NCBI GenBank assembly: GCA_023450775.1 | Contig: JAEXGP010000394.1 | Location: 1 to 15,742 of the forward strand | Direction: 5' to 3' | DNA length: 15,742 bases | Origin: Actinomycetes bacterium | GTDB taxonomy: Bacteria; Actinomycetota; Acidimicrobiia; Acidimicrobiales; Microtrichaceae | Part shown: positions 13,910 to 15,742 of the stretch, piece after piece | How the letters are laid out: the number at the start of each line of letters is the position of its first letter | How positions within the stretch are numbered: position 1 is the stretch's first letter | Made by a program: the position numbers and the translations under genes | Notes under the pieces: model-generated | What the model was told of the DNA's origin: nothing | Seen by the model: only the letters and a program-made list of their open reading frames with translations | The model's database searches: none

Positions 13910-15082
13910 CTACATCTCGAACGGGGTGTCGCTCAGGACCGCGGCGATGCGCTCGGCGATCGCCTGCGACGCGTTCGACTCCGCGGCGTTGCCCGGCGCT
14001 GCCGTCGTCCACACCACGATCGTGACCGACGGGTCGCGCTGCTGCGCGGTGAAGCCCATGTAGCCGTTGAGGTTCGGGTTCCCGAGGATCCAGCCTTCCT
14101 GCACCATCGAGCCGTAGGCGAAGTAGCGGTCCTCGGTCATCGTGCCCAGGCCGACCGTCACCGGGGAGAGGATCTCCTCGGCCTCGTCGGTGTCGAGCAG
14201 CTCGCCGGCGTTCAGCGCTCGCAGCCACCGGGCGAGGTCGACCACCGACGCGTTCATCCCGCCGTTGAGGCCCCACGTCGGGTCCCAGAAGGTCGAGTCC
14301 TCGTACACGCCACGGGCGTTGGTGAACGCGTGCATGACCGGTTCCGAGATCTCGTTGTTGCGGTGCGCGGAGCTGGCGGTCATGCCCAGCGGCTCGAAGA
14401 TCCGCGACGCCATGAGGTCCTGGAGCGACTCGCCCGACGCCCGCTCGAGCACCTCGACGAGCACCGCCATCTCGGTGTGCGAGTAGGCCCAGCTGGTCCC
14501 GGGCTCGAACAGCGGCGGGCTCTGCTGCGCGAAGTCGAGCAGCTCGTCGAACGTGTAGCCCGCGAACGGGTCGGCCGCGACCCGGTCCTGGAACGCGGTG
14601 TTGCGCACGTAGTCCGGCGTCCCACCCGTGCTGTTCGCCAGCATGCGCGGCGTGATGAGGTCGGCGTTCGCCAGGTCGGGCACGTACTCGGCGACCGACG
14701 CGTCCAGGTCGATCACACCCTCGGACCCGAGTTGCAGGAGGATGGTCGCGAGCATGGCCTCCATCGGCTGACCGACCCGCACGCGTGCATCCGGTGAGGT
14801 CGCCGGCTGGACCGCAGATGCATCGAGGGCACCTCGCGCGATCTCCTCGTCCCCCACCCACACGCCGAAGAGGACCGTCTGCAGATCGAGCTCCGGCAGC
14901 GCCTGCTCGACGATCTCGACGACCTCATCGGCGAGGGGATCGGCGTTCGTGAGGATGCCGGAGTCGGGCATGTCCCCGACCGCCGTCGTGTCGGTGGAGC
15001 CGACCGGGAGGTCCTCGGTGCAGGCGGAGAGCACCGCGGCGGCGACCAGGAGCACGGAGAGGATGGCCAGCTGTCGTCTCAT
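13910..15082 (-). CDS. Beta-lactamase/DD-peptidase-fold lipoprotein lacking catalytic Ser and Lys
   Basis: A 390-residue lipoprotein (lipobox LSAC, C21) with the serine beta-lactamase/class C fold (PF00144-like). The framework is clear: LLQLGSEGVIDLDASVAEYVPDL (starting about 115), ITPRMLANSTGGTPDY (143-158, replacing LLtHTSGLpdY), FEPGTSWAYSHTEMAVLVEVLERASG (from 192), IFEPLGMTASS (228-238), and GLNGGMNASVVDLARWLRAL (271-290). The catalytic S-x-x-K, expected in GSVTKTF-like sequence, reads G104-Q-P-M-E-A-M, so both Ser and Lys are gone. The Y-x-N motif is Y200-S-H, and the HTG/KTG-equivalent region reads GYMGF (340-344). The whole protein contains no lysine, so an SxxK elsewhere is excluded. 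It is therefore probably a binding or sensing pseudoenzyme at the cell surface. The start at ATG 15082 is fixed by the signal peptide; no Shine-Dalgarno is seen. The STAND NTPase gene follows after 19 bp. Confidence 0.88.
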   Translation of the reverse strand: MRRQLAILSVLLVAAAVLSACTEDLPVGSTDTTAVGDMPDSGILTNADPLADEVVEIVEQALPELDLQTVLFGVWVGDEEIARGALDASAVQPATSPDARVRVGQPMEAMLATILLQLGSEGVIDLDASVAEYVPDLANADLITPRMLANSTGGTPDYVRNTAFQDRVAADPFAGYTFDELLDFAQQSPPLFEPGTSWAYSHTEMAVLVEVLERASGESLQDLMASRIFEPLGMTASSAHRNNEISEPVMHAFTNARGVYEDSTFWDPTWGLNGGMNASVVDLARWLRALNAGELLDTDEAEEILSPVTVGLGTMTEDRYFAYGSMVQEGWILGNPNLNGYMGFTAQQRDPSVTIVVWTTAAPGNAAESNASQAIAERIAAVLSDTPFEM

Positions 15083-15091
15083 CGGCCGGGG

Positions 15092-15097
15092 AAGGTA
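15092..15097 (-). promoter_or_regulatory. Possible -10 box ahead of the pseudo-beta-lactamase/STAND genes
   Basis: TACCTT on the minus strand fits TANNNT and ends 9 bp before the ATG at 15082, which has no Shine-Dalgarno. This would give a leaderless or near-leaderless transcript. No good -35 is seen, so the call is weak. Confidence 0.25.
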
Positions 15098-15211
15098 GCC
15101 CGACCGGCGGGACCCCCCGATACGCCGGACCCGACCCCCGGCCGCTCTCGCGCGGTCGCCCCGGTGGTTCCACGGATTCGAAGCTCCGGCGACCCCAGCA
15201 CGATCGCAGCA

Positions 15212-15232
15212 CCGGCCGGACCCTCCGGCCGG
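15212..15232. other. Very GC-rich perfect hairpin upstream of the chloroperoxidase gene
   Basis: CCGGCCGGA (15212-15220) and TCCGGCCGG (15224-15232) are perfect 9-bp arms with a CCC loop, in the 179-bp gap between the divergent pseudo-beta-lactamase and hydrolase genes. It ends 13 bp before the AGGAG at 15246-15250. It could be a leader attenuator or a mRNA-stabilising hairpin. As DNA it could be a binding site for a dimeric regulator. I see no clear plus-strand promoter in the rest of this gap. Confidence 0.45.
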
Positions 15233-15261
15233 CAGCGAGCGAAGCAGGAGTCGACGACACC

Positions 15262-15742
15262 ATGAGCTACGTCACCACCGAGGACGGCACCGAGATCTTC
15301 TACAAGGACTGGGGCAGCGGACAGCCGATCATGTTCCACCACGGCTGGCCCCTGAGCTCCGACGACTGGGACCCCCAGATGATCTTCTTCCTCGAGCGCG
15401 GCTACCGGGTCGTCGCGCACGACCGGCGCGGCCACGGCCGGTCCTCCCAGAGCCCGCACGGCCACGACATCGACACGTACGCAGCGGACGCCGCCGCCGT
15501 CGTCCGAGCCCTCGACCTCCGGGACGTGATCCACGTCGGGCACTCCACCGGCGGCGGCGAGGTCGCCCGGTACGTGGCCCGCTACGGCGACGGCCGGGTG
15601 GCCAGGGCCGTGCTGATCAGCGCCATCCCGCCGCTGATGCTCCGGACCGGGTCCAACCCGGAGGGGACGCCGATCGAGGTGTTCGACGGGTTCCGGACCG
15701 GCACCGGCTTCGACCGCTCGCAGTTCTACCTGGACACCGCGA
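15262..15742 (+). CDS. Alpha/beta hydrolase, non-haem chloroperoxidase type, N-terminal part (cut by window edge)
   Basis: The first 160 codons of an alpha/beta hydrolase resembling cofactor-free haloperoxidases and esterases. These are cytosolic Ser-hydrolases that can also make peracids and so halogenate with peroxide. Visible features: MSYVTTEDGTEIFYKDWG at the start, the oxyanion-region HHGWPLSSDDWDPQM (26-40), VVAHDRRGHGRSSQ (50-63), and the nucleophile elbow GHSTGGGEVARYV (93-105) with S95. The Asp and His of the triad and the cap domain lie beyond the window. The ATG at 15262 is preceded by AGGAG (15246-15250) at a rather long 11-nt spacing. There is no signal peptide. It is transcribed divergently from the pseudo-beta-lactamase/STAND pair. 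Whether it is a haloperoxidase or an ordinary esterase cannot be decided from this part. Confidence 0.92.
   Translation, partial: MSYVTTEDGTEIFYKDWGSGQPIMFHHGWPLSSDDWDPQMIFFLERGYRVVAHDRRGHGRSSQSPHGHDIDTYAADAAAVVRALDLRDVIHVGHSTGGGEVARYVARYGDGRVARAVLISAIPPLMLRTGSNPEGTPIEVFDGFRTGTGFDRSQFYLDTA

Noticed and set aside
15079..15543. Minus-strand frame antisense to the chloroperoxidase-type hydrolase
   Set aside because: The plus strand shows a proper nucleophile elbow and family-typical N-terminus; the minus frame shows no family signal.

Overview
The window is dense, high-GC DNA (about 70% G+C by eye). Coding frames have strong third-position G/C, GTG starts are frequent, lipoprotein signals are common, and promoter-like sites fit TTGAC-N18-TANNNT. 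This points to an actinobacterium. The pairing of a cytochrome P450 with an orphan Leu/Ile/Val-type binding lipoprotein, and the gene mix overall, would suit Acidimicrobiia or a similar environmental lineage, but that placement is only inference. There are no RNA genes, insertion sequences, phage genes or CRISPR arrays. No gap between genes exceeds about 280 bp.

Layout. (1) 1-1812, minus strand: a branched-chain-amino-acid-type substrate-binding lipoprotein, then the 5' part of a cytochrome P450 that runs off the left edge. A good candidate promoter lies at 1992-2021. (2) 2091-7827, minus strand, transcribed right to left: two FtsX/MacB-type permeases and their ATPase, joined by ATGA and GTGA start/stop overlaps. 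A membrane-anchored GGDEF-EAL protein follows 126 bp downstream. Together they look like a transporter with a linked c-di-GMP enzyme. (3) 7874-9356: a short-chain dehydrogenase (minus) divergent from a TetR-family regulator (plus). A perfect 15-bp palindrome lies between them and is the likely operator. (4) 9347-15082, minus strand: in transcription order, a lipoprotein with a beta-lactamase/DD-peptidase fold but without the catalytic Ser and Lys, a large DUF4062-NB-ARC-helical-repeat STAND NTPase only 19 bp downstream, a metallo-beta-lactamase-fold protein with a flavodiiron-like H-x-D-x-D-H site, and a secreted lipase-like lipoprotein. (5) 15262 to the right edge, plus strand: the start of a chloroperoxidase-type alpha/beta hydrolase preceded by a very stable hairpin.

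The most unusual part is region 4. An NLR-like sensor ATPase is probably co-transcribed with a lysine-free, apparently catalytically dead penicillin-recognising-fold lipoprotein. One reading is that the lipoprotein senses something at the cell surface and the STAND protein responds inside the cell. A defence or stress-signalling role is possible, but the sequence alone does not show it.
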